Under the pieces are notes generated by a model. It was not told the origin of the DNA and ran no database searches. It worked only from the letters and a program-made list of their open reading frames with translations. Both the position numbers and the translations under genes were made by a program. Below are positions 16,286-25,256 of a stretch of 64,000 nt of DNA, in pieces; within the stretch, counting starts at the first letter, position 1, and each line of letters begins with the position of its first letter. Source of the stretch: Agrococcus carbonis (GTDB taxonomy: Bacteria > Actinomycetota > Actinomycetes > Actinomycetales > Microbacteriaceae); the NCBI RefSeq assembly GCF_900104705.1, contig NZ_LT629734.1, forward strand, positions 2,356,001 through 2,420,000. The letters are read 5' to 3'.

Positions 16286-17739
16286 CGAGTCTTGCAAGCC
16301 GGCTCGCGGCGCGGGGTGAGGAGTCGGATTCCAAGTCCACCGCCACGGAACAGCCCGCAACTCGACGTGCGCGGCGCGCCGCCGAGGAACTGGCCCAGCT
16401 CCCAGCAAAGACGCCTGCCGATGCCGACCGCCTCGAGACGCCGACAGGTCAGGGTGACGGCCACGACGCGCTCGTGCGCGTGAAGGAGCGTGTCGCCGAG
16501 GCGCTCTACTCTCACATCGGGACGCGTCTCAACGACCCGAAGCTGTCCGAAGAGCAGTTGCAAGCGATCGTGAGGGACGAGCTCAACAGCATCGTCGAGG
16601 CGGAGCAGGCTCCTCTGACCGGGGAAGAGCGGCAGCGGCTGATCAACGAAGTCCGCGACGATGTGCTTGGACTGGGCCCCCTGCAACGCCTCATGGACGA
16701 CCCGTCCGTGACAGAGATCATGGTCAACGGACCCGACAACGTCTACGTCGAGCGCGGCGGCAAACTGACACGGGCAGCCGTGCGCTTCACGTCAGAGGAG
16801 CAACTGCGCCGGGTGATCGAGCGGATCGTGACACGAATCGGTCGACGCATCGATGAGTCGTCGCCCATGGTCGACGCCCGCCTCGAAGACGGCTCGAGAG
16901 TCAACGCGGTCATTCCGCCGCTTGCGTTCTCCGGCTCGACGCTGACCATCAGGCGCTTCTCGACGGACCCGTTCAAAGTGCCGGATCTCATTCGCTTCGG
17001 CACGTTGACCGTCCAGATGGCGCACCTGTTGCAGGCATGCGTCGAGGGCAAGCTCAACATCATCGTCTCGGGAGGCACAGGGACCGGAAAGACGACGCTG
17101 CTCAATGTGCTGTCGTCGTTCATCCCGCCGCAGGAGCGCATCATCACTATCGAAGATGCCGTCGAACTCCAGTTGCAGCAGGAGCACCTAGTGCGTCTGG
17201 AGTCTCGACCGAGGAACACTGAAGGCAAGGGCGAAGTGACGATCCGAGATCTCGTGCGCAACTCACTCAGAATGCGGCCAGACCGCATCGTCGTGGGCGA
17301 GGTTCGCGGCGGAGAGACGCTCGACATGCTGCAGGCGATGAACACGGGTCATGACGGGTCGCTGTCGACCGTGCACGCGAATTCTCCCCGCGACGCTGTC
17401 GCACGCTTGGAGACCCTAGTACTCATGGCCGGGATGGAGCTGCCGCTGCGGGCCATTCGGGAGCAGATCGCTTCGGCGGTCGACGTCATCGTGCAACTCA
17501 CCCGCTTGCGCGACGGGTCGCGCCGCGTCACCGCGGTGACGGAAGTGGTCGGTATGGAGGGCCAGATCGTAACGCTGCAAGATGTCTTCGTCTTCGACTT
17601 CGCGGCCGGGCAGGATGCGAACGGCCGGTTCCTGGGATCGCCCATCGCGACCGGCGTGCGTCCCAAGTTCACTGAGCGCCTCCATGACCTGGGCGTGAGT
17701 CTGCCGCCGGGCATGTTCGACGTGCCGAGGACGCTGTGA
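16282..17739 (+). CDS. tadA: TadA/CpaF secretion ATPase
   Basis: A 485-residue hexameric ATPase that drives Tad pilus extension and probably retraction. Walker A GGTGTGKTTLLN is near residue 262; the Asp box ITIEDAVELQL, Walker B region RIVVGEVRGGE and His box GHDGSLSTVHANS follow. The first 100 residues are a charged linker with no recognised domain. The ATG overlaps the stop of the cpaE-like gene (ATGA), so expression is coupled. Confidence 0.94.
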   Translation: MTSLASRLAARGEESDSKSTATEQPATRRARRAAEELAQLPAKTPADADRLETPTGQGDGHDALVRVKERVAEALYSHIGTRLNDPKLSEEQLQAIVRDELNSIVEAEQAPLTGEERQRLINEVRDDVLGLGPLQRLMDDPSVTEIMVNGPDNVYVERGGKLTRAAVRFTSEEQLRRVIERIVTRIGRRIDESSPMVDARLEDGSRVNAVIPPLAFSGSTLTIRRFSTDPFKVPDLIRFGTLTVQMAHLLQACVEGKLNIIVSGGTGTGKTTLLNVLSSFIPPQERIITIEDAVELQLQQEHLVRLESRPRNTEGKGEVTIRDLVRNSLRMRPDRIVVGEVRGGETLDMLQAMNTGHDGSLSTVHANSPRDAVARLETLVLMAGMELPLRAIREQIASAVDVIVQLTRLRDGSRRVTAVTEVVGMEGQIVTLQDVFVFDFAAGQDANGRFLGSPIATGVRPKFTERLHDLGVSLPPGMFDVPRTL

Positions 17740-18665
17740 CGATCATCGCGATGGCGGCCGGCGCCGTCGCGCTGGGAGTTGGCGCCGCAGTCGTGGTTGC
17801 CGCCGACCCAGGGCGCGAGAGGCTTCCCCGGGAGCGCAGACGACCGCCAGTGCGGGACGGAGACGGAGCTTTGGCCGGAGCGGCGGATGCCGCGACCACG
17901 CTCGTCGGAAGAGTGCTCGCGGGTCGTTCGGGCGCGCTCGCCAACCGTCTCGATCTTGCAGGCATCCGCACCAAGCCACAAGACTTCGCCTTTCTGATCG
18001 GCGTGCTGGCTGTCGCGGTGCTCGCTGCCACGCTGCTCCTGGGCGCCGGCTGGCTGTCCGTGATCGCGGCCGCAGCAAGTCCCGTGGTCGCCATGCTGTT
18101 CCTCAATATCCGCATCGCTCGGCGGAGGGACGCATTCGCGACCCAGCTCGACGGCACCTTGCAATTGCTGGCTTCGAGCTTGCGGGCTGGATACAGCACG
18201 ATGCAGGCGCTCGGTTCGGTCGCGCAGCAGTCGGAAGAACCCAGCGCAAGCGAGCTTGCTCGGATCGTCAACGAAGCACGCATCGGGCGCCCCGTGGTGG
18301 CCGCTCTCGAGGAGGCAGCGGACCGCATGGCGAGCGAAGACTTCCATTGGACGGCGCAGGCGATCGCGATCAACAGAGAGGTGGGGGGCAGTCTGGCCGA
18401 GACTTTGGACGGAGTCGCCCATACCATCCGCGAACGAGGGCAGATCCGCCGGCAAGTGAAGACGCTGAGTTCTGAAGGCCGGCTGTCCGCCGTGATCCTC
18501 ATGGCCCTGCCCTTTGGAGTAGCGGGCTTCCTGATGATCATCAATCCCGCTTACCTGGCCCCGCTGTTCGCGTCCGGTCTCGGCATCGCGATGCTCGCTG
18601 GTGGTGCTGTTCTGATGGTCGTTGGCGGGATCTGGCTGTACAAGACCGTGGAGATCAAGTTCTGA
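17736..18665 (+). CDS. tadB: TadB-like inner-membrane platform protein (T2SSF family)
   Basis: A 309-residue protein with two N-terminal and two C-terminal membrane helices around a cytosolic type II secretion F domain (SLRAGYSTMQALGSVAQQ, ALEEAADRM, INREVGGSLAETLDGVA). It forms the pilus platform with TadC. The GTG overlaps the tadA stop by four bases, and its own stop shares a base with the tadC start (TGATG). Confidence 0.9.
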   Translation: MTIIAMAAGAVALGVGAAVVVAADPGRERLPRERRRPPVRDGDGALAGAADAATTLVGRVLAGRSGALANRLDLAGIRTKPQDFAFLIGVLAVAVLAATLLLGAGWLSVIAAAASPVVAMLFLNIRIARRRDAFATQLDGTLQLLASSLRAGYSTMQALGSVAQQSEEPSASELARIVNEARIGRPVVAALEEAADRMASEDFHWTAQAIAINREVGGSLAETLDGVAHTIRERGQIRRQVKTLSSEGRLSAVILMALPFGVAGFLMIINPAYLAPLFASGLGIAMLAGGAVLMVVGGIWLYKTVEIKF

Positions 18666-19555
18666 TGCCTGGCGACTCTCTATTTCTCATCTCCGCGCTG
18701 GTGGCGGTGGGCGCTGGGTCCCTGGTAGTCGTCCTCGACCAAACCGCCTTCCGAGGACGGTCCAGCATAGTTCGCAATCTCCATCGAGGTGACAGAGCGG
18801 TAGTCGATGAGCGAGTTGCAGAAGGCGCTGGAGGTTTGCCGCACCTGGCACGCAAGCTGACGCCGCCGCCTCTCGTGACCCTGCTGGCCCGCCAGCATGC
18901 GAGGGCGGGACGACCCGCGGACTGGACGCTCGAACGTCTTCTCGTGGTGAAGATGCTGGTCGTTCCGCTTGGCGCGGCGCTCGTCGCGATCGCCGGCCTC
19001 ACCGGCCAGGACTCGGTGCTCGTCTTGGTACTTGCACTCGCCTCTGTGATCGGCTACTTCCTTCCCGACCTGCTGCTGCTCAGCCGCGGGCAGGAGCGGG
19101 ATCAGCGCATTCAGCTGGAACTCGCCGACACACTCGACCAGATGACGATCGCGGTCGAGGCCGGGCTGGCGTTCGACGCCGCCATGTCCAGGGCGGCCGC
19201 GAATGGAAAGGGCGCACTGGCTGAAGAATTCACTCGCACCCTGCAAGACATCCGAATGGGAGTTTCACGGGCGCAGGCTTTCAAGGAGCTCGGAGAGCGG
19301 AACGAGGTGCCAGACCTGCGCCAATTCGTGCGCGCCATCCTGCAAGCGGACGCATTCGGAATCTCGATTGGCGATGTCTTGCGGACTCAAGCCGCAGAGA
19401 TGCGGCTCAAGCGGCGGCAGAGGGCGGAGGAGAAAGCGCAGCAGGTTCCGGTGAAGGTGGTGTTCCCTCTCATCGTGTGCATCTTGCCGGCGCTGTTCAT
19501 CGTGATCATGGGGCCGGCGGTCATCAACATCATGTCGGCGTTCAGCAACGTCTGA
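18665..19555 (+). CDS. tadC: TadC-like inner-membrane platform protein (T2SSF family)
   Basis: A 296-residue partner of TadB with the F domain (LDQMTIAVEAGLAFDAAMSRA, MRLKRRQRAEEKAQQVPVKV) and membrane helices at the N-terminus and C-terminus. It is the last clearly coupled gene of the pilus operon. It contains rare codons such as ATA and AGA, unlike the housekeeping genes around the island. Confidence 0.9.
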   Translation: MPGDSLFLISALVAVGAGSLVVVLDQTAFRGRSSIVRNLHRGDRAVVDERVAEGAGGLPHLARKLTPPPLVTLLARQHARAGRPADWTLERLLVVKMLVVPLGAALVAIAGLTGQDSVLVLVLALASVIGYFLPDLLLLSRGQERDQRIQLELADTLDQMTIAVEAGLAFDAAMSRAAANGKGALAEEFTRTLQDIRMGVSRAQAFKELGERNEVPDLRQFVRAILQADAFGISIGDVLRTQAAEMRLKRRQRAEEKAQQVPVKVVFPLIVCILPALFIVIMGPAVINIMSAFSNV

Positions 19556-19591
19556 GCGACGCGCCGCAGCGCTCGTGGGAGAATCGGCGAG

Positions 19592-20383
19592 ATGCGCACC
19601 GCCCACGCCACGTTCTCCATGTCGCTCGCGGGCGCTACAGACTTCACGCTGTTGGTGCTGCCAGCCGGCGCGTACGCATCCGATGACCGGATCTCAGTCG
19701 CCGTCGGAGGCGAAGCAGTCGACTGGCAGCTGCTGCCCGGCGCGCACGACACTCAACAGCTCATCTTCACTGCCCCGGCTGGAGCGCTCGAGGTCGAGGT
19801 CGAGACTTCGCTGCAGGGGCTCGAGCGGCCGATCGCGCACGGCGATCCGGCTCGGTACCTCGAGGACTCGCGCTACGTCGAGGCGAGTGCACTGAGGGGG
19901 TTCGTCGACGAGCGGTTCGGTCGCGCGAGCGGTTTCGAGCAGCTCGACGCGATGCGCAACTGGATCGCGCGCAGCTTCACGTACGCCCCTGCCCTGTCGG
20001 CGATCGACGACTCCGCGGTCACGACGCTGACGAAGCGCGGCGGCATGTGCCGCGACTACGCCCACGTGATGATCGCGCTTGCGCGCGCTGCCGGCGTGCC
20101 CGCCCGGTACGTCGGCGTCTACGCGCCGGGGCTCACCCCGCCCGACTTCCACGCGGTGGCCGAGGTGTTCGTCGACGACGACTGGTGGGTGGTCGACCCC
20201 ACCGGCCTCGCGCCGCGGGGGAGTCTGATCCGCATCGCGACCGGCGCGGATGCGCTCGAGACAGCGTGGGCGACGACGACGGGGAACCCCGTCACGTTGA
20301 CGTCGCTTCGTGTGCGAGCGAGCGATGACGCGCTGCCGGAAGGGGCGGTCGATGATTCGCGGGAGCGGTATCGCATCCTGTAG
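19592..20383 (+). CDS. Transglutaminase-like cysteine protease family protein
   Basis: A 263-residue cytosolic protein with the transglutaminase-like catalytic triad: Cys in RGGMCRDYAHVM, His in PDFHAVAEVFV and Asp in WWVVDPTGLAPRG. The N-terminal 100 residues form a beta-sandwich typical of these proteins. Peptidase or amide-transfer activity is inferred. It follows tadC by 36 bases but has its own likely promoter: GAGAAT (19579-19584) ends seven bases before ATG 19592, so leaderless and not necessarily part of the pilus operon. Confidence 0.88.
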   Translation: MRTAHATFSMSLAGATDFTLLVLPAGAYASDDRISVAVGGEAVDWQLLPGAHDTQQLIFTAPAGALEVEVETSLQGLERPIAHGDPARYLEDSRYVEASALRGFVDERFGRASGFEQLDAMRNWIARSFTYAPALSAIDDSAVTTLTKRGGMCRDYAHVMIALARAAGVPARYVGVYAPGLTPPDFHAVAEVFVDDDWWVVDPTGLAPRGSLIRIATGADALETAWATTTGNPVTLTSLRVRASDDALPEGAVDDSRERYRIL

Positions 20384-20387
20384 CGAT

Positions 20388-20543
20388 GGGTCTCGTGGCG
20401 GGTGCGAGCTCCGCGCGCGCCCTCCTCGACCGGCGAGGGGGCGGCGGTCCCGGGAGAGGTCGGCTGCGCCGCGCCCGCCTCGACCGGCTTAGGGGCGGCA
20501 GGTCTGGATACGACGGCCGTCGGCCGTCTACTCGACCAGCGAG
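20388..20543. repeat. Dispersed hairpin repeat locus 4 (types A and B)
   Basis: Type A at 20388-20437 (GGGTCTCGTGGCGGGTGCGA ... CCTCCTCGACCGGCGAG), a partial copy at about 20455-20490, and type B at 20501-20543 (GGTCTGGATACGACGGCCG ... TACTCGACCAGCGA). They fill the gap between the convergent transglutaminase and lipoprotein genes and are likely terminators. Confidence 0.75.
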
Positions 20544-20546
20544 CGG

Positions 20547-21158
20547 TCAGTCGAGGTTGCCGGCGACCTCGTCGAGGACCGGCTGCGCGTCGCGCAGCTC
20601 GGCGAAGTAGATCGAGGCTGCGCTCACTACGGCGCTGCCGTTGGTCGAGGTCGCGACGCCCTCGCCGCCGACCGTCTCGAACTCGGGCGCGCTGAAGTTG
20701 CCCATGCCCTGGAGCACGCCGATCACGAGCCGGTCCGAACCCGTCACGTGCTGGTACGCGCACACCGTGCCGCCCGCATCCGCGATGTCGGCGATCACGC
20801 CGGGCAGGTCGCCCGCATCCGTCGTCGGTGCGAAGTTGGGGTTGAAGTCGTAGAGCTGCGCGGCGGTGAACACGTCTGCGCACGCGAGGTCGCCCGCGAC
20901 GGGCGGCGTCGTCGGCTGTGCCGAGCCGCTGGGGGCGGGGCTGTCGTCGGGCGTCTCGCTCGCGCCCGGCTGCTGCGTCGGCTCCGACGAAGCGCTCGTC
21001 GACGGCTCGGCGGAGTCGGTCGGCGCGAGCACGCCCGGCTCTCCGCATCCCGTCAGTGCCAGCGCGGTCGCCGCGACGACCATCGTGGCGGGCCAGATGC
21101 GGCGGGCACCGCCCTGACTCACACGGTGACGACGGATGCGCAGGCTGGGGCTCGACAT
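20547..21158 (-). CDS. Secreted lipoprotein of unknown function
   Basis: A 203-residue protein with a basic N-terminus, a hydrophobic core and the lipobox LALTGC (Cys about residue 38), so it should be lipid-anchored outside the membrane. A Ser/Thr/Pro-rich linker (about 45-87) leads to a small domain with two Cys (LACADVF and GTVCAYQHV), which probably form a disulfide. No family is recognised. TAGTCT (minus strand, 21165-21170) ends six bases before ATG 21158, a leaderless layout. Confidence 0.8.
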   Translation of the reverse strand: MSSPSLRIRRHRVSQGGARRIWPATMVVAATALALTGCGEPGVLAPTDSAEPSTSASSEPTQQPGASETPDDSPAPSGSAQPTTPPVAGDLACADVFTAAQLYDFNPNFAPTTDAGDLPGVIADIADAGGTVCAYQHVTGSDRLVIGVLQGMGNFSAPEFETVGGEGVATSTNGSAVVSAASIYFAELRDAQPVLDEVAGNLD

Positions 21159-21219
21159 GCAGCCAGACTAGGGCGCACCGGCGACGATCTCTGATAGCCG
21201 CGCGGACTAGAATCGAAGG

Positions 21220-22878
21220 ATGCAGCCCTCTGATCTCTCTGCCGCCGTGCTCGCCGCCGTCCGCTCGGCGGTCGGGCGACGAGCGGCGGATGTCGAGGTC
21301 GGCGAGGGCGACATCGTGCTCGAGCGCCCGCGCAACCGCGACCACGGCGACTGGGCGACGAACGCCGCGATGCGCTTCGCCAAGAAGGCCGGCACGAACC
21401 CGCGTGAGCTGGCCGAGGAGGTCGCGGGCGAGCTCTCGGGCGTCGAAGGCATCGAGCGTGCCGACGTCGCGGGCCCCGGCTTCATCAACCTGACCCTCGC
21501 GGCGGGCGCCGCGGGCGAGCTCGCCCGCACGATCGTCGAGGCGGGCGACGCGTACGGCGCGGGGGAGACCCTGGCCGGCGTGAAGATCAACCTCGAGTTC
21601 GTCTCCGCGAACCCGACCGGCCCGATCCACATGGGCGGCACCCGCTGGGCCGCCGTCGGCGACAGCCTCGGCCGTGTGCTCGAGCGCCAGGGCGCCGACG
21701 TCACCCGCGAGTACTACTTCAACGACCACGGCGGCCAGATCGACCGCTTCGCGCGCAGCCTCGTCGCGGCCTTCCGCGGCGACCCCACGCCCGAGGACGG
21801 CTACGGCGGCGCCTACATCGCCGAGATCGCCCGCCAGGTCGACGACGGCTACGACGGCGACCTGCTCGACCTCGACGACGAGGCGCTGCAGGAGACGTTC
21901 CGCGAGCGCGGCGTCGCGCTCATGTTCGAGGAGATCAAGCGCGACCTGCACGAGTTCGGCGTCGACTTCGACGTCTACTTCCACGAGCACCAGGTGCAGT
22001 CCGACGGCTCGGTCGAGCGCGCCATCGAGGTGCTGCGCGAGCGCGGTCACGTCTTCGAGGAGGACGGCGCGCTCTGGCTGCGCACCACCACCTTCGGCGA
22101 CGACAAGGATCGCGTCGTCATCCGCTCGAACGGCCAGCCCGCCTACTTCTCGGGCGACATCGGCTACTACCAGAACAAGCGTGACCGCGGCTTCGAGCAG
22201 AACATCATCATGCTCGGCGCCGACCACCACGGCTACGTCGGCCGCATGATGGCGATGTGCGCGGCGTTCGGCGACGAGCCGCACCACAACCTCGAGATCC
22301 TCATCGGCCAGATGGTCAACCTGATGCGCGACGGCCAGCCCGTGCGCATGTCGAAGCGCGCCGGCACCATCGTCACGATGGAGGACCTGGTGGATGCGGT
22401 GGGCGTCGACGCGGCGCGCTACGCTCTCGTGCGCTCGAGCGCCGACACCCCGCTCGACATCGACCTCGAGCTGCTCACGCAGCGCACGAACGACAACCCC
22501 GTCTACTACGTGCAGTACGCGCACGCCCGCATGTCGGCCGTCGGCCGCAACGCCGCCGCCGCGGGCGTCGAGCGTTCGGAGTTCGACCCGTCGCTGCTCG
22601 ACCACGCGACCGAGTCGGCGCTGCTGGGCGCGCTCGCCGACTTCCCGCGCGTCCTCGCGCAGGCGGCCGAGCTGCGCGAGCCGCACCGCGTCGCGCGCTT
22701 CGCCGAGGAGCTCGCGGGCCTCTACCACCGCTGGTACGACGCGTGCCGCGTCACCCCGCAGGGCGAGGAGGAGATTACGACGCTCCACCGCACGCGCCTG
22801 TGGCTCAACGACGCGACCGGCCAGGTGCTGCGCACGGCGCTGTCGACCGTGGGCGTCTCGGCGCCGGAGCGCATGTAG
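21220..22878 (+). CDS. argS: Arginyl-tRNA synthetase
   Basis: A 552-residue class I synthetase that charges tRNA-Arg. The HIGH-type motif appears as [10 protein letters not shown] and the KMSKS region as [10 protein letters not shown]. The N-terminal Arg-tRNA synthetase domain ([16 protein letters not shown]) and the C-terminal anticodon-binding DALR domain ([15 protein letters not shown]) are complete. TAGAAT (21208-21213) ends six bases before ATG 21220, so the mRNA is probably leaderless. In related genomes argS is next to lysA; here mpg lies between them on the other strand. Confidence 0.97.
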   Translation: MQPSDLSAAVLAAVRSAVGRRAADVEVGEGDIVLERPRNRDHGDWATNAAMRFAKKAGTNPRELAEEVAGELSGVEGIERADVAGPGFINLTLAAGAAGELARTIVEAGDAYGAGETLAGVKINLEFVSANPTGPIHMGGTRWAAVGDSLGRVLERQGADVTREYYFNDHGGQIDRFARSLVAAFRGDPTPEDGYGGAYIAEIARQVDDGYDGDLLDLDDEALQETFRERGVALMFEEIKRDLHEFGVDFDVYFHEHQVQSDGSVERAIEVLRERGHVFEEDGALWLRTTTFGDDKDRVVIRSNGQPAYFSGDIGYYQNKRDRGFEQNIIMLGADHHGYVGRMMAMCAAFGDEPHHNLEILIGQMVNLMRDGQPVRMSKRAGTIVTMEDLVDAVGVDAARYALVRSSADTPLDIDLELLTQRTNDNPVYYVQYAHARMSAVGRNAAAAGVERSEFDPSLLDHATESALLGALADFPRVLAQAAELREPHRVARFAEELAGLYHRWYDACRVTPQGEEEITTLHRTRLWLNDATGQVLRTALSTVGVSAPERM

Positions 22879-22963
22879 TCAACCGCGCGCAGACGCGGCC
22901 AACGGTGTCGCGGTCGAAGAAAGAATCCGCCGCGTCGCGCACGCATCAGCGACTCGCGAGGGG

Positions 22964-23737
22964 CTACGACCGCTTGCGCGGTGCCGCCGGCCGGTACGCC
23001 GAGACGCTCGGCTCGCCTGGGATCCAGAAGCGCCAGGGGTAGGCGGATGCGTCGCCGCCGGGGCCGCTGACGCCGACGCGCGGGCCGGTGGTGTGCGGGG
23101 GCGGCGTCGGGGCTGGTTCGAAGGACCAGGTGACGGGTGGTCTCGATACGGCGGCTGCGCCGCCTACTCGACCAGCGCGGGGCGCGGTGAGCTCGGCGCG
23201 GGCTTGCGGGTCTAAGCGATCAGGGTGCGGAGCTGGTCTCGTGACGGGTGCGCCTGCGGCGCGCCCTCCTCGACCGGCGAAGAGGGGGACGAGGGGGGCG
23301 CCGTCGTCGGCGAGGGTCGCGCCGAGCGCCTGCGCGACGTTGCCGGGGCCGCGCGCGAGCTCGCCCGCGATGCGGGTCGAGCGTCGCACGTGCCGCCGCT
23401 CGGCCGCGAGATCGTGCCCCTCGACCACTGACCCGGCGCGCACGAGCACGCCCCAGCCGAGGCCCTCCGGCCCCGCGACGATGTTCACGGCGTGGTGCAT
23501 GCCGTAGGTGAAGTAGCAGTAGACGTGTCCGCCGGGGCCGAACATCGTCGCGTTCCGCGCCGTCTTCCCCCGGAACGTGTGCGCGCCCGGGTCGTCGCTG
23601 CCGCGGTAGGCCTCGACCTCGGTGAGGCGCAGCGCGACGGTGCCCGCCGCATCCGCCCGCCGCAGCACCCCGCCGAGCAGCAGCGGCGCGAGCTCGAGCG
23701 GGTCGCGCTCGAACCAGGTTGCGTCAGGGGTCAGCAC
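22964..23737 (-). CDS. mpg: DNA-3-methyladenine glycosylase (Mpg/AAG family) with repeat-derived insertion
   Basis: A 257-residue base-excision repair enzyme removing alkylated purines. The family core is clear: LTEVEAYRGSDDPGAHTFRG, NATMFGPGGHVYCYFTYGMH, ARGPGNVAQALG and the C-terminal GPRVGVSGPGGDASAYPWRF. Between PLVPLFAG and TGPRVGVS lie about 60 extra residues that are the translation of two dispersed hairpin repeats (23138-23178 and 23235-23281), kept in frame. GTG 23737 is chosen because TACCGT (minus strand, 23745-23750) ends seven bases upstream; the longer frame to 24043 overlaps lysA. Activity may be kept if the insert is a surface loop. Confidence 0.88.
   Translation of the reverse strand: MLTPDATWFERDPLELAPLLLGGVLRRADAAGTVALRLTEVEAYRGSDDPGAHTFRGKTARNATMFGPGGHVYCYFTYGMHHAVNIVAGPEGLGWGVLVRAGSVVEGHDLAAERRHVRRSTRIAGELARGPGNVAQALGATLADDGAPLVPLFAGRGGRAAGAPVTRPAPHPDRLDPQARAELTAPRAGRVGGAAAVSRPPVTWSFEPAPTPPPHTTGPRVGVSGPGGDASAYPWRFWIPGEPSVSAYRPAAPRKRS
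23138..23178. repeat. Dispersed hairpin repeat locus 5a (type B) inside mpg
   Basis: GGTCTCGATACG, stem GCGGC-TGC-GCCGC, then CTACTCGACCAGCG. It lies within the mpg frame and is translated on the minus strand as RAGRVGGAAAVSRPP. Confidence 0.85.
23235..23281. repeat. Dispersed hairpin repeat locus 5b (type A) inside mpg
   Basis: GGTCTCGTGACGGG, stem GCGCC-TGC-GGCGC, then CCTCCTCGACCGGCGA. It is translated within mpg as AGRGGRAAGAPVTRP. Confidence 0.85.
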
Positions 23738-23837
23738 GCACCGCACGGTATCTGACCGTTCCGTAGGATGGTCACAGCGCCACAAGCGCCGACGCCGCCT
23801 GCACACCAGGCCACCACCCCCTTCGGACGGAGTCCCC

Positions 23838-25256
23838 GTGCCGCACCCGCTTGCCCCCCAGCTGCCCGACGTAGCCGACGCGAACGCGCTCGCCCACGGG
23901 GTCTGGCCGGCGAGCGCCGAGCGCGTCGACGGCGCGCTGCACGTCGGCGGCGCCGACCTGCGCGAGATCGCGCAGCAGCACGGCACGCCCTTCCTCCTCG
24001 TCGACGAGACCGAGGTGCGCGACCGCGCCCGCCGCATCCGCACCGCCTTCGACGCGGCGTTCGCGCCCGAGCGGGGCGCCGCCGGCGTCGACGTCTACTA
24101 CGCCGGCAAGGCGCTCCTCACCGCCGACATCGCCCGCTGGATGCGCGCCGAGGGCCTGCGCATCGACGTCTGCACGGGCGGCGAGCTCGCCCTCGCGCTG
24201 CGCGCGGGCGTCGAGCCGGAGGCGATCGGCTTCCACGGCAACAACAAGTCCGAGCTCGAGATCGAGGCGGGTGTCGCCGCCGGCATCGGCACCTTCATCA
24301 TCGACTCGGCGATCGAGGCCGAGCGCATCAGCGCCGCCGCCGCCCGCGCCGGCCGCGCGCAGCGCGTGCGGCTGCGCATCTCGGTGGGCGTGCACGCCTC
24401 GACCCACGAGTTCCTCGCGACGAGCCATGAGGACCAGAAGTTCGGCATCCCGCTCGCCGAGGCGCCCGCGGTCGTCGCGCGCATCCGCGAGCTGCCGGGC
24501 CTCGAGCTCGTGGGCCTCCACACGCACATCGGCTCGCAGATCTTCGACGCCGACGGCTTCGCCGAGTCGGCGCGCCGCATGCTCGCGCTGCACGCCGAGC
24601 TGGGCGGCGACGACCCGCTGCCCGAGCTCAACCTCGGCGGCGGCTTCGGCATCGCCTACACCGCCGCCGACAGCCCCGAGCCGATCGAGGCCATCGCCGA
24701 GGGCCTCGCGGATGCGGTGCGGGCCGCCGCCGCCGAGCTCGGCGTCGCGGTGCCGCGCATCGCGATCGAGCCGGGCCGCTGGATCGTGGGGCCTGCGGGC
24801 GTCACCGTCTACGAGGTCGGCACGATCAAGCCCGTGCGGCTCGCGGAGGGCACCCGCACCTACGTCTCGGTCGACGGCGGCATGGCCGACAACGCGCGAC
24901 CCGCGCTCTACGACGCGCAGTACTCCGCGCGCATCGCGAGCCGCGCATCCGACGCCGAGCCGATGCTCGCGCGCGTCGCCGGCCGCCACTGCGAGTCGGG
25001 CGACATCGTCGTCGACGCCGAGTGGCTGCCCAGCGACGTCGCGCCCGGCGACCTGCTCGCCGTCGCGACGACCGGCGCCTACTGCCACTCGCTCGCCTCG
25101 AACTACAACGCCGCGCCCCGCCCGCCGGTGCTCGCCGTGCGCGACGGCGCCGTGCGCACGCTCGTGCGCCGCGAGACCATCGACGACCTCCTCGCCCGCG
25201 ACGCCGGCCTCGACGCCGGCCTCGTCGCCGAGAACCCAGGAGCCGCATCCGCATGA
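23838..25256 (+). CDS. lysA: Diaminopimelate decarboxylase
   Basis: A 472-residue PLP enzyme making lysine from meso-diaminopimelate. The PLP lysine is in VYYAGKALL, and HGNNKS, GLHTHIGSQ, NLGGGFGI and EPGRWIV are typical of the group IV decarboxylase barrel; the C-terminal part has CESGDIVV and TTGAYCHSLASNYN. GTG 23838 follows a GGACGGAG ribosome site. A TAGGAT hexamer (23764-23769) gives a promoter with a leader of about 60 bases. Its stop overlaps the hom start (ATGA), beginning an aspartate-family operon. Confidence 0.96.
   Translation: MPHPLAPQLPDVADANALAHGVWPASAERVDGALHVGGADLREIAQQHGTPFLLVDETEVRDRARRIRTAFDAAFAPERGAAGVDVYYAGKALLTADIARWMRAEGLRIDVCTGGELALALRAGVEPEAIGFHGNNKSELEIEAGVAAGIGTFIIDSAIEAERISAAAARAGRAQRVRLRISVGVHASTHEFLATSHEDQKFGIPLAEAPAVVARIRELPGLELVGLHTHIGSQIFDADGFAESARRMLALHAELGGDDPLPELNLGGGFGIAYTAADSPEPIEAIAEGLADAVRAAAAELGVAVPRIAIEPGRWIVGPAGVTVYEVGTIKPVRLAEGTRTYVSVDGGMADNARPALYDAQYSARIASRASDAEPMLARVAGRHCESGDIVVDAEWLPSDVAPGDLLAVATTGAYCHSLASNYNAAPRPPVLAVRDGAVRTLVRRETIDDLLARDAGLDAGLVAENPGAASA

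Noticed and set aside
22879..22963. Small gene or RNA between argS and mpg
   Set aside because: No frame with a start signal and no clear hairpin or promoter was seen.
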